64,000 bases of DNA from Zobellia laminariae (lineage in GTDB: Bacteria > Bacteroidota > Bacteroidia > Flavobacteriales > Flavobacteriaceae): positions 228,283 through 292,282 of the forward strand of contig NZ_RCNS01000001.1 of NCBI RefSeq assembly GCF_009725995.1. The letters are read 5' to 3'. The position numbers and the translations under genes are program-made. The notes under the pieces are model-generated. The model made no database searches, had not been told where the DNA came from, and saw only the letters and a list, made by a program, of their open reading frames with translations. This document shows, piece after piece, positions 9,471 through 18,145 of this stretch; position 1 is the first letter of the stretch; each line of letters opens with the position of its first letter.

Positions 9471-9941
9471 TTATTTTGTTGGTCCTACCGGAGCAGCTCC
9501 TTTAGGGTTCACAAATGCCTTAATACGTAATTGCTCAGTACCTTTTTCAGTATTTGCATTTACAGTAATTGTTTTAGTTATTTGGTTCTGTCCCGATCCG
9601 TTAAACTTAACAACCAACTCACCTGTATCTCCTGGTGCGATAGGGTCTTTTGGAGGATTAGGAACAGTACAACCACAAGAACTAGTTGCATTTGTAATAA
9701 TTAAAGGTGCATTACCTGTATTTTTAAACGTGAATATAGTCTCTTGAGGTGTACCTTGTTCTATTGTACCAAAGTCGTGCTCTGCTTTCTCAAACTCCAT
9801 TACCGGAATTTGCTTACCAGCTTCATCACGTTGTGCAGCTTCAACTACATTATCTGTTTTTACTTTACTAGACGCGTTTTCTTTACATGAAACGAACGCC
9901 ATAAGTGAACACATGCTCAAGGCAAAAAATGTTTTTCTCAT
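9471..9941 (-). CDS. DUF1573 lipoprotein
   Basis: A 156-residue lipoprotein. The signal peptide ends in AFVSC, a lipobox with the acylated cysteine at about residue 19. The mature part holds a DUF1573 immunoglobulin-like domain: FEKAEHDFGTIEQGTPQETIFTFKNTGNAPLIITNATSSCGCTVPNPPKDPIAPGDTGELVVKFN, including the typical SCGCTVP cysteines. The function is unknown; the fold suggests protein binding at the cell envelope. It sits between nusB and yajC with 22-39 base gaps, so it is surely co-transcribed. Confidence 0.9.
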   Translation of the reverse strand: MRKTFFALSMCSLMAFVSCKENASSKVKTDNVVEAAQRDEAGKQIPVMEFEKAEHDFGTIEQGTPQETIFTFKNTGNAPLIITNATSSCGCTVPNPPKDPIAPGDTGELVVKFNGSGQNQITKTITVNANTEKGTEQLRIKAFVNPKGAAPVGPTK

Positions 9942-9980
9942 ATCTATAACTTTAATTTGGGGTAAAATTAATCAATTATT

Positions 9981-10928
9981 TTAAATCAGGCCTCTACCTA
10001 TTTTATTAAGCTTACCTTCTTTTCTGTATTCTTTCACAAGATTATCCAAAATACCGTTGATAAAGATGCTGCTTTTTGGAGTGGAATACTCTTTAGCTAT
10101 CTCCAAAAATTCATTGATAGTTACTTTTTCCGGTATGGACGGAAAGTTCAAAAGTTCGCAAATTGCCATCTTTAATAAAATAGCATCCATATCTGCAATA
10201 CGGTCCTTATCCCAATTAGGAGTTTTACCTTCTATTTCCTTGGTAAGTTCCCCATCTTTCAACAACGTTTTTCTAAGTAGATTTTTGGCGAACTCCACAT
10301 CTTCTTTATCCTTTATCAAACGAGGCAAGAAGAAAGAGGTAGACTGATCACTCTTAATCTTTTTAAACATTTTTAAGATATAAGTGTTTACAATAGGAAT
10401 ATCATCTACCCAAGTAAGGTTGCTATCTTCAAAATAGTCGTAAATTTTTTCATCGGGAGCAATAATCTCTTTGAACAAAGTAATAATAAACTCTTTGTCT
10501 TCTGCATAAGTGCTGCCTTTAACGGACATATATTTCTGATATGCCTCACTTGAAACCATGTTGTTGTAAATAATCTTTACATACTCCTCGTTCAAATACC
10601 AGTTATCTAGCTTTCTTTTTTTAAGCTCAGCCAATAATGGTTCGTTATGTACCATTTGAAGCAATAATTTGTTATTTACAAATTTTGCCTGATCCGGTAA
10701 ATTATCTGCCTCAGTAGCTAGATATTTTTTGGAAGAAATTCTTAATTGGTCCGACCCCCTTTTCTGAATCTCAATGATTAAGCTCAGCATTAGAAGATAA
10801 AGCGTATACATATTGTCTATGCTAAACCGTAGAAATTTTTCTTGTTTCTCTAAAGAATCGTCTTTAGATTGGGTAATTGCATAAATACATTGCATTACTT
10901 TTACCCGTATGTGTCTTCGTGTTAGCAT
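9981..10928 (-). CDS. nusB: Transcription antitermination factor NusB (long Bacteroidota form)
   Basis: NusB binds boxA RNA with S10 (NusE) and supports rRNA antitermination. The C-terminal 130 residues carry the NusB fold (WDKDRIADMDAILLKMAICELLNFPSIPEKVTINEFLEIAKEYSTPKSSIFINGILD). The protein begins MLTRRHIRVKVMQ, the usual start of the roughly 310-residue Bacteroidota form, which has an extra helical insert after the first helices. An in-frame start 33 codons upstream is rejected because it adds a hydrophobic stretch unlike the family and because a -7 promoter element falls inside that extension. Confidence 0.93.
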   Translation of the reverse strand: MLTRRHIRVKVMQCIYAITQSKDDSLEKQEKFLRFSIDNMYTLYLLMLSLIIEIQKRGSDQLRISSKKYLATEADNLPDQAKFVNNKLLLQMVHNEPLLAELKKRKLDNWYLNEEYVKIIYNNMVSSEAYQKYMSVKGSTYAEDKEFIITLFKEIIAPDEKIYDYFEDSNLTWVDDIPIVNTYILKMFKKIKSDQSTSFFLPRLIKDKEDVEFAKNLLRKTLLKDGELTKEIEGKTPNWDKDRIADMDAILLKMAICELLNFPSIPEKVTINEFLEIAKEYSTPKSSIFINGILDNLVKEYRKEGKLNKIGRGLI

Positions 10929-10973
10929 TTTAAAGAACTTTTTTGGAATAGTATTGGTTTGACTTTCACGTGG

Positions 10974-10981
10974 CAAAAATA
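10974..10981 (-). promoter_or_regulatory. Candidate -7 element of the nusB operon
   Basis: Read leftward, TATTTTTG matches TANNTTTG and would place the transcript start about 40 bases ahead of the nusB ATG at 10928. No TTG is found at the right distance upstream, so this rests on one box only. Confidence 0.5.
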
Positions 10982-11209
10982 AGAATAAACCCCAAAAGAC
11001 TACTATACAAAACGATGAAACAATCATAGCTTTTGATTATCGGAGAGAAACACGACCACAAAAGCCTGTTGTTAAGGTTATTGACAGCTAAAAAAAGATA
11101 AAGAATTACCATAAACTTAACTTTTAGCCTTCTTATAATTAATTTCGGTCAATTTGTAATCCATCAACATCTTATGGTATTTATAACATATGGTTTATAC
11201 CCAAACCAT

Positions 11210-11217
11210 TATCTTTG
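11210..11217 (+). promoter_or_regulatory. Candidate -7 element of the ABC exporter gene
   Basis: TATCTTTG matches TANNTTTG and lies 33 bases before the ATG at 11251. No clear TTTG is seen at the expected -33 position. Confidence 0.45.
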
Positions 11218-11250
11218 GCCAATTAAATATAGCCTTAGTTTATACCCTGC

Positions 11251-13005
11251 ATGAAGGAACTTGCACACCTAAATAAGTACTTTAAAAAATATTGGTCCAA
11301 ATTACTGGTTGGGCTATTCATTACCATTATTGCTCGTGTGCTACAATTGGTTATGCCTAGGTATGTAAAAGAGTCGATAGTGGTTATCGAAAATTTTATG
11401 GACGGACAGGTTGAGGAATCAGCTGCAAAAGGACTCCTACTAGAGTATATTTTAATTATTGTGGGGGCTGCCCTGCTATCGGGTTTCTTCACTTTTTTAA
11501 TGCGTCAGACGATAATCAATGTTTCTAGGTATATAGAGTATGACCTTAAAAATGAAATATTTGACCATTATCAGTTTTTGAGCCTAAACTTTTACAAGAA
11601 AAATAGGACTGGTGACCTCATGAACCGCATTAGTGAAGATGTTAACCAGGTACGTATGTATTCCGGGCCAGCATTAATGTACGGCATCAACACTATAACT
11701 TTATTTGCCTGTATTATACCTATTATGTTTATGACGGCACCTAAACTGGCCGCGTATACATTAATTCCGCTACCTATTTTATCGGTTCTGATTTATTATA
11801 TCAGCAAGATAATTCATGAACGCAGTACTATTGTTCAACAGTATCTTTCCACACTATCAACTTTTACACAAGAGGTGTTTTCTGGAGTTTCCGTAATTAA
11901 GGCCTATGCCTTAGAACCGAACATAAATAATGACTTAAGTACTTTGGCTGTTGAGGGCAAGGATAAAAGCATGGATTTAGCCAAGGTAAATGCATGGTTT
12001 TTTCCATTAATGGTATTACTTATTGGTATCAGTAATATTTTTGTTATTTATATAGGTGGAAAACAATATATAAACGGAGAAATAGCCTCATCAGGAGTCA
12101 TTGCTGAATTTGTTCTCTACGTAAACATGCTTACTTGGCCAGTGGCCATTATTGGTTGGTTAACCTCTATTGTACAACGCGCAGAAGCCTCGCAAAAACG
12201 TATAAACGAATTCTTGAGCGAAACTCCAGATATTAAGAATACAGTACTTGAAGAAACACCGATTAAAGGAAAAATAGAATTCAAAAATGTAACCTTTACT
12301 TATGAGGATACAGAAATTACCGCTCTGGATAATATTTCATTTACTATTAATGAAGGTGAAACAGTAGCTATTCTCGGTAAAACCGGTTCTGGAAAGTCTA
12401 CAATATTAGATTTGATTGCACGATTATACGATGTAACCTCTGGAGAAATATTGATAGATGACACTCCTATAAAAGAGTTGAATATAAATAGTATACGGCA
12501 AGCAATAGGTGCCGTACCGCAAGATGCTTTCTTATTCTCAGATTCTATTAAGACCAATATTAAGTTTGGAAAAGAAAATGCTACTGATGAAGAAGTTATA
12601 GAAGCTGCTAAGAATGCCGTAGTTCATGAAAACATAATGGGCTTTTCAAAAGGATATGATACGGTTTTAGGCGAAAGGGGAATTACGTTGAGCGGCGGAC
12701 AAAAACAACGGGTATCTATTGCCAGGGCATTATTGAAAAAACCAGAGATATATCTTTTTGATGATTGCTTGTCCGCTGTAGATACAGAAACGGAAGAAGA
12801 TATTTTAAATAACCTGAAAAAGGCCTCTAAAAATCGTACTACACTTATAGTTAGTCACCGGGTATCATCTGCTAAAAATGCGGACAAAGTATTAGTTCTT
12901 TCCAATGGTAAACTTCTCCAAGAAGGCAACCACACTGATTTAAACAGTGTTGAAGGGTATTACAAAGATTTATACTACACCCAACTGTCAGAAAAAGAAA
13001 ACTAA
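11251..13005 (+). CDS. ABC exporter, fused permease and ATPase (MdlA/YheI-like)
   Basis: A 584-residue half-transporter of the type IV exporter class. Six membrane helices span about residues 15-310, with the coupling stretch GDLMNRISEDVNQVRMYSGP (121-140). The ATPase has Walker A GKTGSGKST (376-384), the Q-loop in AVPQDAFLFS, signature LSGGQKQR (480-487), Walker B IYLFDD (500-505) and H-loop SHR. Residue 505, where the catalytic glutamate is usual, is aspartate; this occurs at the inactive site of heterodimeric exporters and in YheI/MdlA-type subunits. No obvious partner exporter lies beside it. Substrate unknown (drug or lipid). The PUR-domain gene follows after 73 bases. Confidence 0.93.
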   Translation: MKELAHLNKYFKKYWSKLLVGLFITIIARVLQLVMPRYVKESIVVIENFMDGQVEESAAKGLLLEYILIIVGAALLSGFFTFLMRQTIINVSRYIEYDLKNEIFDHYQFLSLNFYKKNRTGDLMNRISEDVNQVRMYSGPALMYGINTITLFACIIPIMFMTAPKLAAYTLIPLPILSVLIYYISKIIHERSTIVQQYLSTLSTFTQEVFSGVSVIKAYALEPNINNDLSTLAVEGKDKSMDLAKVNAWFFPLMVLLIGISNIFVIYIGGKQYINGEIASSGVIAEFVLYVNMLTWPVAIIGWLTSIVQRAEASQKRINEFLSETPDIKNTVLEETPIKGKIEFKNVTFTYEDTEITALDNISFTINEGETVAILGKTGSGKSTILDLIARLYDVTSGEILIDDTPIKELNINSIRQAIGAVPQDAFLFSDSIKTNIKFGKENATDEEVIEAAKNAVVHENIMGFSKGYDTVLGERGITLSGGQKQRVSIARALLKKPEIYLFDDCLSAVDTETEEDILNNLKKASKNRTTLIVSHRVSSAKNADKVLVLSNGKLLQEGNHTDLNSVEGYYKDLYYTQLSEKEN

Positions 13006-13078
13006 AAAATTGTTGCCGTATTGGCTTTTTTTTTACATTTTTGAAAGATTAACAACTATTAACTACACTTTAAACGCG

Positions 13079-13459
13079 ATGAACGAAAAAGATTCAATGG
13101 ACCAGGAGGAAATTCATTCCAAAGTTTTACGGGCGGGAAGACGCACGTATTTCTTTGACGTACGAAGTACCAAGGCAGGCGATTATTATTTAACCATCAC
13201 AGAGAGTAAAAAATTCACTCACGATGATGGCTCTTTTCATTATAAAAAGCACAAGATTTATCTATATAAAGAAGATTTTGAGGCCTTTAAGGAAAATGTA
13301 GAGGAAATGATGAATTTCATTATTGAAGAAAAAGGCTCTGAAGTTATCTCTGAACGTCACCAAAAAGACTTTAAGAAAGAAGAGGAAGTAAAGGTTACTG
13401 AAGAATTGAAACCTACAGAAACAGAAAGCTTTACCGATGTTAGTTTTGACGATATTTAA
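13079..13459 (+). CDS. PUR-domain nucleic-acid-binding protein (DUF3276)
   Basis: A 126-residue cytoplasmic protein of the bacterial Pur-alpha family. The PUR repeat occupies residues 10-80: HSKVLRAGRRTYFFDVRSTKAGDYYLTITESKK, then FHYKKHKIYLYKEDFEAF. Pur-alpha-like proteins from Borrelia and Bacteroidota bind single-stranded nucleic acids. The tail after residue 85 is acidic and low in complexity, ending FTDVSFDDI. The ATG at 13079 is chosen because it gives the family N-terminus; a longer frame from 12947 overlaps the exporter gene and is not credible. The pairing with an upstream ABC exporter recurs in flavobacteria as far as I know. Confidence 0.88.
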   Translation: MNEKDSMDQEEIHSKVLRAGRRTYFFDVRSTKAGDYYLTITESKKFTHDDGSFHYKKHKIYLYKEDFEAFKENVEEMMNFIIEEKGSEVISERHQKDFKKEEEVKVTEELKPTETESFTDVSFDDI

Positions 13460-13482
13460 AAACTAGCACCAAATACTATACT

Positions 13483-13506
13483 AAAACGACCCTTTCGGGT
13501 CGTTTT
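13483..13506. terminator. Bidirectional intrinsic terminator
   Basis: A perfect 10-bp stem (AAAACGACCC / GGGTCGTTTT) with loop TTTC lies between the PUR-domain gene and the convergent acyltransferase gene and can act on both strands. Confidence 0.9.
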
Positions 13507-13539
13507 CTATTTTAATAAGTTCTTACTGCACTCAAAAAA

Positions 13540-14583
13540 TTAATTGGTTCGCACGTATAACCAATTATATAAAAACAAGAATACAATAGCTCCTAAACCT
13601 ACAATTCCATTGCAGAGCAAAGCTATTACCGTAAACAATAACGCATAGTACACAGGATAAGCCAATAGGGCAAAACCAAACCGCAGGGTCCCCATAAATT
13701 CTGGCTCCCAAACCTTGGGTCTGGCCCATTTGCGCCACAATAGAAGTAACGGAAAATTTAATACCGTAAAAATAGCGTTGCCCACCACGCCAAAAAATCC
13801 TTTTTTCTTTTTGACAGGATTTACAGACTTTGTTGGGTCTATGGTCTCAATAACTTTATTGGTCTCAAAAGGATTCAGAAAATCAACATCTAAAGCATTT
13901 AATTGCCTTGAAATATTATCATATTGCTTCTCATCTGCAATGTGCGTAGTTAGCGTTTTAAGTCTGTCGGACACCATTCCCTTTACCCTATTCACCGAAC
14001 CTTGCACATCGTTGGCGTCGTACATTCTATTTACCACAATACTTTTATCAAAGTAAATAGCCATCCTATCCGGAAAACCAGAATTGCTTTTATAATTGAG
14101 CCCTACGGGAACAATATGAATTTCTGTGTCTGGCAATTGTTCTACAGCATTGAACAGAATACGGGTAAACCCTTTGCTTAAAGGCCTTACACGACGCTTA
14201 ATATTATGATTAGCTTCTGGAAACATGAGAATGGCATGTCCGTTCCCAAAAATTTCAGCACATTGATCAAAAACGGCTTGGTTATTTTTTAAAGCTTCCC
14301 TTCCATCTCTAATCCTGTAAATGGGAATCATCCTCAGGTAGGCAAAAAACTTTTTAAGTGTGGGTTTGGTAAAAACATCAGACCGTGTTAAAAAGAATGG
14401 TTTACGATTGCAGTTTACACCTATTAAAAGCACGTCTAACAGCGCACTTTGGTGATTGGGCAAAAAGAGTACAGGTTTACCCTTAGGCACATTCTCTAGC
14501 CCTGAAACTTGAATTTTGCCATAGTAAAAATACAATCCGGTTTTAATCCAGTTCTTTAATAATTGGTAGCCTATATTTTTCAA
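13540..14583 (-). CDS. 1-acyl-glycerol-3-phosphate acyltransferase-like protein (PlsC family)
   Basis: A membrane-bound acyltransferase of 347 residues, probably acting in phospholipid synthesis or remodelling. The HX4D motif NHQSALLD (about residues 43-50) and the second motif FPEANHN (123-129, replacing FPEGTRS) define the active site. Two hydrophobic segments lie at the C-terminus (about 285-345). The start is an unusual TTG that overlaps the stop of the upstream transporter gene as TTGA, implying translational coupling; no ATG is available before the catalytic motif. The second motif lacks the usual Gly-Thr-Arg, so the acyl acceptor may differ. Confidence 0.85.
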   Translation of the reverse strand: MKNIGYQLLKNWIKTGLYFYYGKIQVSGLENVPKGKPVLFLPNHQSALLDVLLIGVNCNRKPFFLTRSDVFTKPTLKKFFAYLRMIPIYRIRDGREALKNNQAVFDQCAEIFGNGHAILMFPEANHNIKRRVRPLSKGFTRILFNAVEQLPDTEIHIVPVGLNYKSNSGFPDRMAIYFDKSIVVNRMYDANDVQGSVNRVKGMVSDRLKTLTTHIADEKQYDNISRQLNALDVDFLNPFETNKVIETIDPTKSVNPVKKKKGFFGVVGNAIFTVLNFPLLLLWRKWARPKVWEPEFMGTLRFGFALLAYPVYYALLFTVIALLCNGIVGLGAIVFLFLYNWLYVRTN

Positions 14584-15500
14584 GTCAGTGTTTCTGTTTT
14601 AATTGGTTTATAACCCCAAAATGCAGCTAGCAAAAGGCCAGAGACCAAATGCCAAATTCCCCAAAACGCAGCCAATAGCGCCATTCCGCCTAGGCCATCA
14701 AAAAAGGAAAAAATCAAAATTAAGCCTAATCCAGAATTCTGAATGCCCGTTTCTATGGTTACTGAACGTATGTTTCTTTTTGATAGCCCCATAACTTTGG
14801 CGAACGAGAACCCCGTTAAAAAAGCCAAGATATTATGTAAAACTACAATCCAGAATACGTACAAAATGTAATCGTAAAATACTGTGCGGTTATTATACAG
14901 CGCCAAAAATACCAATAGTATAAAAAAGACCAATGATACTACTTTAAGAACTTTGCCTAATTTTTTCGCAAAGTTGGGCCTGAGATGATTTACCCAAATA
15001 CCTAAAGCTAACGGTAATCCTAATAACAGCGAAACCAGTTGAATCATTTGCCATGGCGATAATGCTACTTTTGTTAAAAGCTGTTGTGTAGGCACGTATA
15101 AATTACCCCAAAACTGAAGATTTAAAGGAGTCATTACAACCGCCAACAATGTAGCAGCCGCAGTAAGACTTACAGATAGTGCTGTGTTACCACCTTCTAC
15201 ATGAGATATATAATTAGAAACATTACCTCCCGGACAAGCTGCCACCATTATTATACCCAAAGCAATACTAGGTATAGGGTTTATTATTAATATCAGAAGA
15301 AAAGTTAATAGCGGAAGTAAAAAAAACTGACTAACTAGACCTGTAAATATTGGTTTAGGGCTCTTAAGAAGCCCCTTAAAATCTGATATAGAAATTTCTA
15401 AAGCAATGCCGAACATTACAAATGCAAGAGAAACATTCAATATCCACTGCGCCTGTGCGTCAAAATTAAGGGAGACGTTATCTAGTAAATTTTCAGTCAA
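14580..15500 (-). CDS. Bile acid:sodium symporter (BASS) family transporter
   Basis: A 306-residue inner-membrane protein with nine to ten helices. Family segments include VMFGIALEISISDFKGL (about 29-45), MVAACPGGNVSNYISHVEGGNTALSVSLTAAATLLA (84-120, the sodium-binding crossover) and SVTIETGIQNSGLGLILIF. Bacterial members carry organic anions such as pantoate or keto acids with sodium; the substrate is not readable here. The gene follows csaA after 4 bases and overlaps the acyltransferase gene by 4 bases, so the three form one operon. Confidence 0.9.
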   Translation of the reverse strand: MTENLLDNVSLNFDAQAQWILNVSLAFVMFGIALEISISDFKGLLKSPKPIFTGLVSQFFLLPLLTFLLILIINPIPSIALGIIMVAACPGGNVSNYISHVEGGNTALSVSLTAAATLLAVVMTPLNLQFWGNLYVPTQQLLTKVALSPWQMIQLVSLLLGLPLALGIWVNHLRPNFAKKLGKVLKVVSLVFFILLVFLALYNNRTVFYDYILYVFWIVVLHNILAFLTGFSFAKVMGLSKRNIRSVTIETGIQNSGLGLILIFSFFDGLGGMALLAAFWGIWHLVSGLLLAAFWGYKPIKTETLT

Positions 15501-15504
15501 TCAA

Positions 15505-15843
15505 TTACGATATTTTCAGTCCGTTTGTGACTGTAGCTCTTGGTTGTAAAAGCTCCACATCCTTGCCATTAACGGCACCCAATATTAGACATTCACTCAT
15601 GAAATTCGCAATCTGCTTTTTAGGAAAATTTACAACAGCAACCACCTGGGTATCTAAAAGTTGTTCTTTAGTATATAGCGTGGTAACTTGTGCAGATGTT
15701 TTTTTTACTCCTATTTCTTCTCCAAAATCTATATGAAGTTGGTATGCAGGGTTCCGAGCTTCAGGAAAATCATCTACTTTAATAACCGTTCCGACGCGCA
15801 TATCTATCTTTGCAAAGTCCTGCCAGTTTATCGTATCGCCCAT
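15505..15843 (-). CDS. csaA: CsaA-type tRNA-binding protein
   Basis: A 112-residue cytoplasmic protein consisting of one tRNA-binding OB-fold (the EMAP/Arc1p type). The family signature is visible from FAKIDMRVGTVIKVDDFPEARNPAYQLHIDFG to VVAVVNFPKKQIANFMSECLILGA. In Bacillus this protein is described as an export-related chaperone, but RNA binding is the better supported property. It is the first gene of a leftward three-gene operon. Confidence 0.92.
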   Translation of the reverse strand: MGDTINWQDFAKIDMRVGTVIKVDDFPEARNPAYQLHIDFGEEIGVKKTSAQVTTLYTKEQLLDTQVVAVVNFPKKQIANFMSECLILGAVNGKDVELLQPRATVTNGLKIS

Positions 15844-15956
15844 GTTATTATTTAGTGTTTAGATTATTTACAGAAGATGAAGGTAAAAATAGATTATGGT
15901 TTTGCAAAGGCACTCAAAATACTTTTTATAACTTTAAGTTTTAAATACAACTAATA

Positions 15957-16514
15957 ATGTCAAGAACTCCCAGTAATATGCTTCCGTTAGGAACGCTAGC
16001 CCCAGATTTTAATTTATTGAATACCCAGAACGGGGAGCAAGCATCCCTTACTAATCTGAAAGGCAGAAAAGGAACTGTTATAGCCTTTATTTGTAACCAC
16101 TGCCCTTTCGTTAAGCATGTTAACCCGGAATTAGCAAAATTGGCAAGAGATTATCAATCCAAAGAAATTGGTTTCATCGCCATTTCTAGCAATGATGTTG
16201 ACAATTACCCGCAGGATGCTCCACACCTCATGAAACAAGTAGCTGTAGAGGAAGGGTATACGTTCCCTTATTTATATGACCGAACTCAGCAAGTTGGGAA
16301 GGATTATGATGCTGCCTGCACACCTGATTTCTATTTATTTGATGCGAATTTGAAATTAGTGTACCGTGGTCAGTTAGATGATTCCCGACCAGAAAATGGT
16401 ATTCCCGTAACCGGAAAAGATTTAAGAAATGCCATTGACGCTTTAATTGAAAATAGACCGATAAGCGAGTTACAAAAGCCTAGTATTGGTTGCAACATCA
16501 AATGGAAAAAGTAA
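15957..16514 (+). CDS. Thioredoxin-fold AhpC/TSA-type protein
   Basis: A 185-residue cytoplasmic redox protein. It has a peroxiredoxin/thioredoxin fold with PLGTLAPDFNLLNTQNGEQ at the start and the motif CNHCPFVKH (about residues 46-54), typical of a redoxin subgroup found in Bacteroidota and cyanobacteria. A further region ACTPDFYLFD contains a cis-proline with cysteine. No signal peptide is present. The likely role is thiol-based peroxide or disulfide chemistry. It stands between divergent csaA and convergent bstA-like genes. Confidence 0.85.
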   Translation: MSRTPSNMLPLGTLAPDFNLLNTQNGEQASLTNLKGRKGTVIAFICNHCPFVKHVNPELAKLARDYQSKEIGFIAISSNDVDNYPQDAPHLMKQVAVEEGYTFPYLYDRTQQVGKDYDAACTPDFYLFDANLKLVYRGQLDDSRPENGIPVTGKDLRNAIDALIENRPISELQKPSIGCNIKWKK

Positions 16515-16530
16515 CTTTTCCATTTTTTTT
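16500..16530 (+). terminator. Intrinsic terminator of the redoxin gene
   Basis: A 10-bp stem (arms 16500-16509 and 16516-16525) with a six-base loop and a following T-run overlaps the stop codon of the redoxin gene and separates it from the convergent DinB-family gene. Confidence 0.7.
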
Positions 16531-16547
16531 AAAAGTAGTAGATAATA

Positions 16548-17090
16548 CTACCAGCCTTTTCTCTCGATTAAATTAAAAATTTGAGCAAAGTGATGTCTTC
16601 CATGCCACGCATAAGTTCCTATATTCTCATCTAATGACACTTCCGTATTATTGTGAGGATGAATAAAAGTCTTTTTAAGTTGAAGGCTAGAAAGTCCTTT
16701 TAACAAATAGACTAATTTACCATGAATAGCCTTTAAATGATCTAAAGAAAACTGAATAGGTGCGGTCTTGGTATCAAAAAGTTCGGCCCAGGCCTTTTCA
16801 TCGTAAGCTTTTATAATAGGGTTATCCTCCGTAAGTGCCCATTTAAATCGTAGATAGCTATTATGATGACTATCTGCTATATGATGGACCGTTTGTCTTA
16901 CCGTCCACCCACCAGGTCTATAAGGCGTTTCTAATTGTTCCTCTGTTAAATCCTTAACCAGGTTCTCTAGCTCTTCAGGAATCATTTCCAAAATATGAAT
17001 CCATTCCTGAATTTGTTCATGGGTTATCTGTGCAGGTTTTTCAAATTTCCCTATCGGGTATTTTAACTGCTCTAAATCTATTTTTTCCAT
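16548..17090 (-). CDS. DinB-superfamily YfiT/BstA-like thiol transferase
   Basis: A 180-residue protein of the DinB four-helix-bundle superfamily, YfiT branch, whose members include bacillithiol S-transferase. The start YPIGKFEKP and the block RPGGWTVRQTVHHIADSHHNSYLRFKWALTED are highly typical. Three histidines for the metal are seen: HHIADSH (near 72) and the pair in YAWHGRHH (about 163-170). Some Bacteroidota make bacillithiol, so conjugation of toxins to that thiol is plausible but unproven. The gene is monocistronic and neighbours two redox genes. Confidence 0.88.
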   Translation of the reverse strand: MEKIDLEQLKYPIGKFEKPAQITHEQIQEWIHILEMIPEELENLVKDLTEEQLETPYRPGGWTVRQTVHHIADSHHNSYLRFKWALTEDNPIIKAYDEKAWAELFDTKTAPIQFSLDHLKAIHGKLVYLLKGLSSLQLKKTFIHPHNNTEVSLDENIGTYAWHGRHHFAQIFNLIERKGW

Positions 17091-17198
17091 GCACTAAAAA
17101 TAGGAAACTTTAATACATTTTTAACCATAAACCTAAGGTCGTCTTTCTATAATCTACTAATTTTATAGGATTAAGTTTCAAACCTAAAAACATATATA

Positions 17199-17837
17199 AT
17201 GGCAACAATACGATTGGGCGATAAAGCCCCTAATTTTACAGCAGACAGTTCTATTGGAAAAATTAACCTTTATGATTATTTAGGAGATAGTTGGGGTATA
17301 CTTTTTTCTCACCCAGCAGATTTTACACCGGTTTGTACAACAGAGTTAGGTACAGCTGCTCAATTTAAGGGTGAATTTGACAAACGTAATGTTAAGATGA
17401 TAGCATTAAGCGTAGATGGTGCTGCATCTCACCTTGAATGGATAAAAGATATTAACGAGGTTCAAAAGACTAATGTAGAGTTTCCTATTATAGCAGATGA
17501 AGACAGAAAAGTTTCTGACCTGTATGATATGATTCACCCAAAAGCTGACAGTACTTTAACAGTACGTTCTGTATTTATTATAGCACCAGACAGAACAGTA
17601 AAATTAATGTTGACCTACCCAGCTTCCACTGGTCGTAATTTTTATGAATTATTACGTGTAATAGATTCTCTACAACTTACTGCCAATCATAAAGTAGCAA
17701 CACCTGCCAACTGGAAAAATGGTGAAGATGTTGTAGTAAGCCCGGCAATTTCTACCGAAGACGCAAAACAAATGTTTACTAAAGGTGTTAAAGAGGTTAA
17801 ACCTTATTTACGCATGACACCAGACCCAACATTATAA
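17199..17837 (+). CDS. 1-Cys peroxiredoxin (Prx6 type)
   Basis: Reduces hydrogen peroxide and organic hydroperoxides in the cytoplasm. The peroxidatic cysteine is C46 in HPADFTPVCTTELG, and the 212-residue length with the long C-terminal domain (RVIDSLQLTANHKVATPANWKNGEDVVVSPAIS) defines the Prx6 subgroup. The arginine of the active site is in TVRSVFIIAPD. The ATG at 17199 gives MATIRLGDKAPNF, the usual start. A strong hairpin follows. Confidence 0.95.
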   Translation: MATIRLGDKAPNFTADSSIGKINLYDYLGDSWGILFSHPADFTPVCTTELGTAAQFKGEFDKRNVKMIALSVDGAASHLEWIKDINEVQKTNVEFPIIADEDRKVSDLYDMIHPKADSTLTVRSVFIIAPDRTVKLMLTYPASTGRNFYELLRVIDSLQLTANHKVATPANWKNGEDVVVSPAISTEDAKQMFTKGVKEVKPYLRMTPDPTL

Positions 17838-17858
17838 AGGTCTTTTTAATTAATAACG

Positions 17859-17891
17859 AAGCCATCTATAATTTAAAAATATAGATGGCTT
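17859..17891 (+). terminator. Intrinsic terminator of the peroxiredoxin gene
   Basis: A perfect 12-bp stem (AAGCCATCTATA / TATAGATGGCTT) with a nine-base AT loop, starting 21 bases beyond the stop codon. The following T-tract is weak. Confidence 0.75.
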
Positions 17892-18087
17892 TGTAATTTC
17901 TATAATTCTTACAAAAGAAATAACAAGGGTAGATATCTATAAGCACATTGCTTTCTTCTTATTCAATTGAGAGTCTATTCTAAAATTTGTAAAAATCTCA
18001 CACGAAAGCTGTTAGCAAACTTATAAGATGGAAGAAATATTTTCTAAATAACCTTCAGATAAAGTAAAGATAACTTAGTTAAAATCA

Positions 18088-18115
18088 TTGAATTAATTTT
18101 TTATAGTTATCTTTG
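18088..18115 (+). promoter_or_regulatory. Promoter of the cold-shock gene
   Basis: TTG at 18088-18090, a 17-base spacer and TATCTTTG at 18108-18115 match the flavobacterial consensus. The leader would be only about 25 bases, so the long cold-responsive leader of E. coli cspA is absent. Confidence 0.75.
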
Positions 18116-18145
18116 TGGCATAATTTAATTTAATTTTTTTGTATT

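Larger units (their letters stand above)
10929..11250. other. Divergent intergenic region between nusB and an ABC exporter gene
   Basis: These 322 bases hold candidate promoter elements for both flanking genes and no supported gene. The two elements are listed separately. An in-frame leftward extension of nusB reads into this region but looks non-coding. Nothing else stands out. Confidence 0.6.
17838..18145. other. Intergenic region between peroxiredoxin and cold-shock genes
   Basis: These 308 bases hold the terminator of the peroxiredoxin gene and the promoter of the cold-shock gene, listed separately. I see no further gene in the AT-rich stretch 17895-18085. Confidence 0.6.

Noticed and set aside
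10929..11027. Longer nusB start with a hydrophobic N-terminal extension
   Set aside because: A TANNTTTG promoter element falls within the extension and the family start MLTRRHIRVKVMQ fits the downstream ATG.
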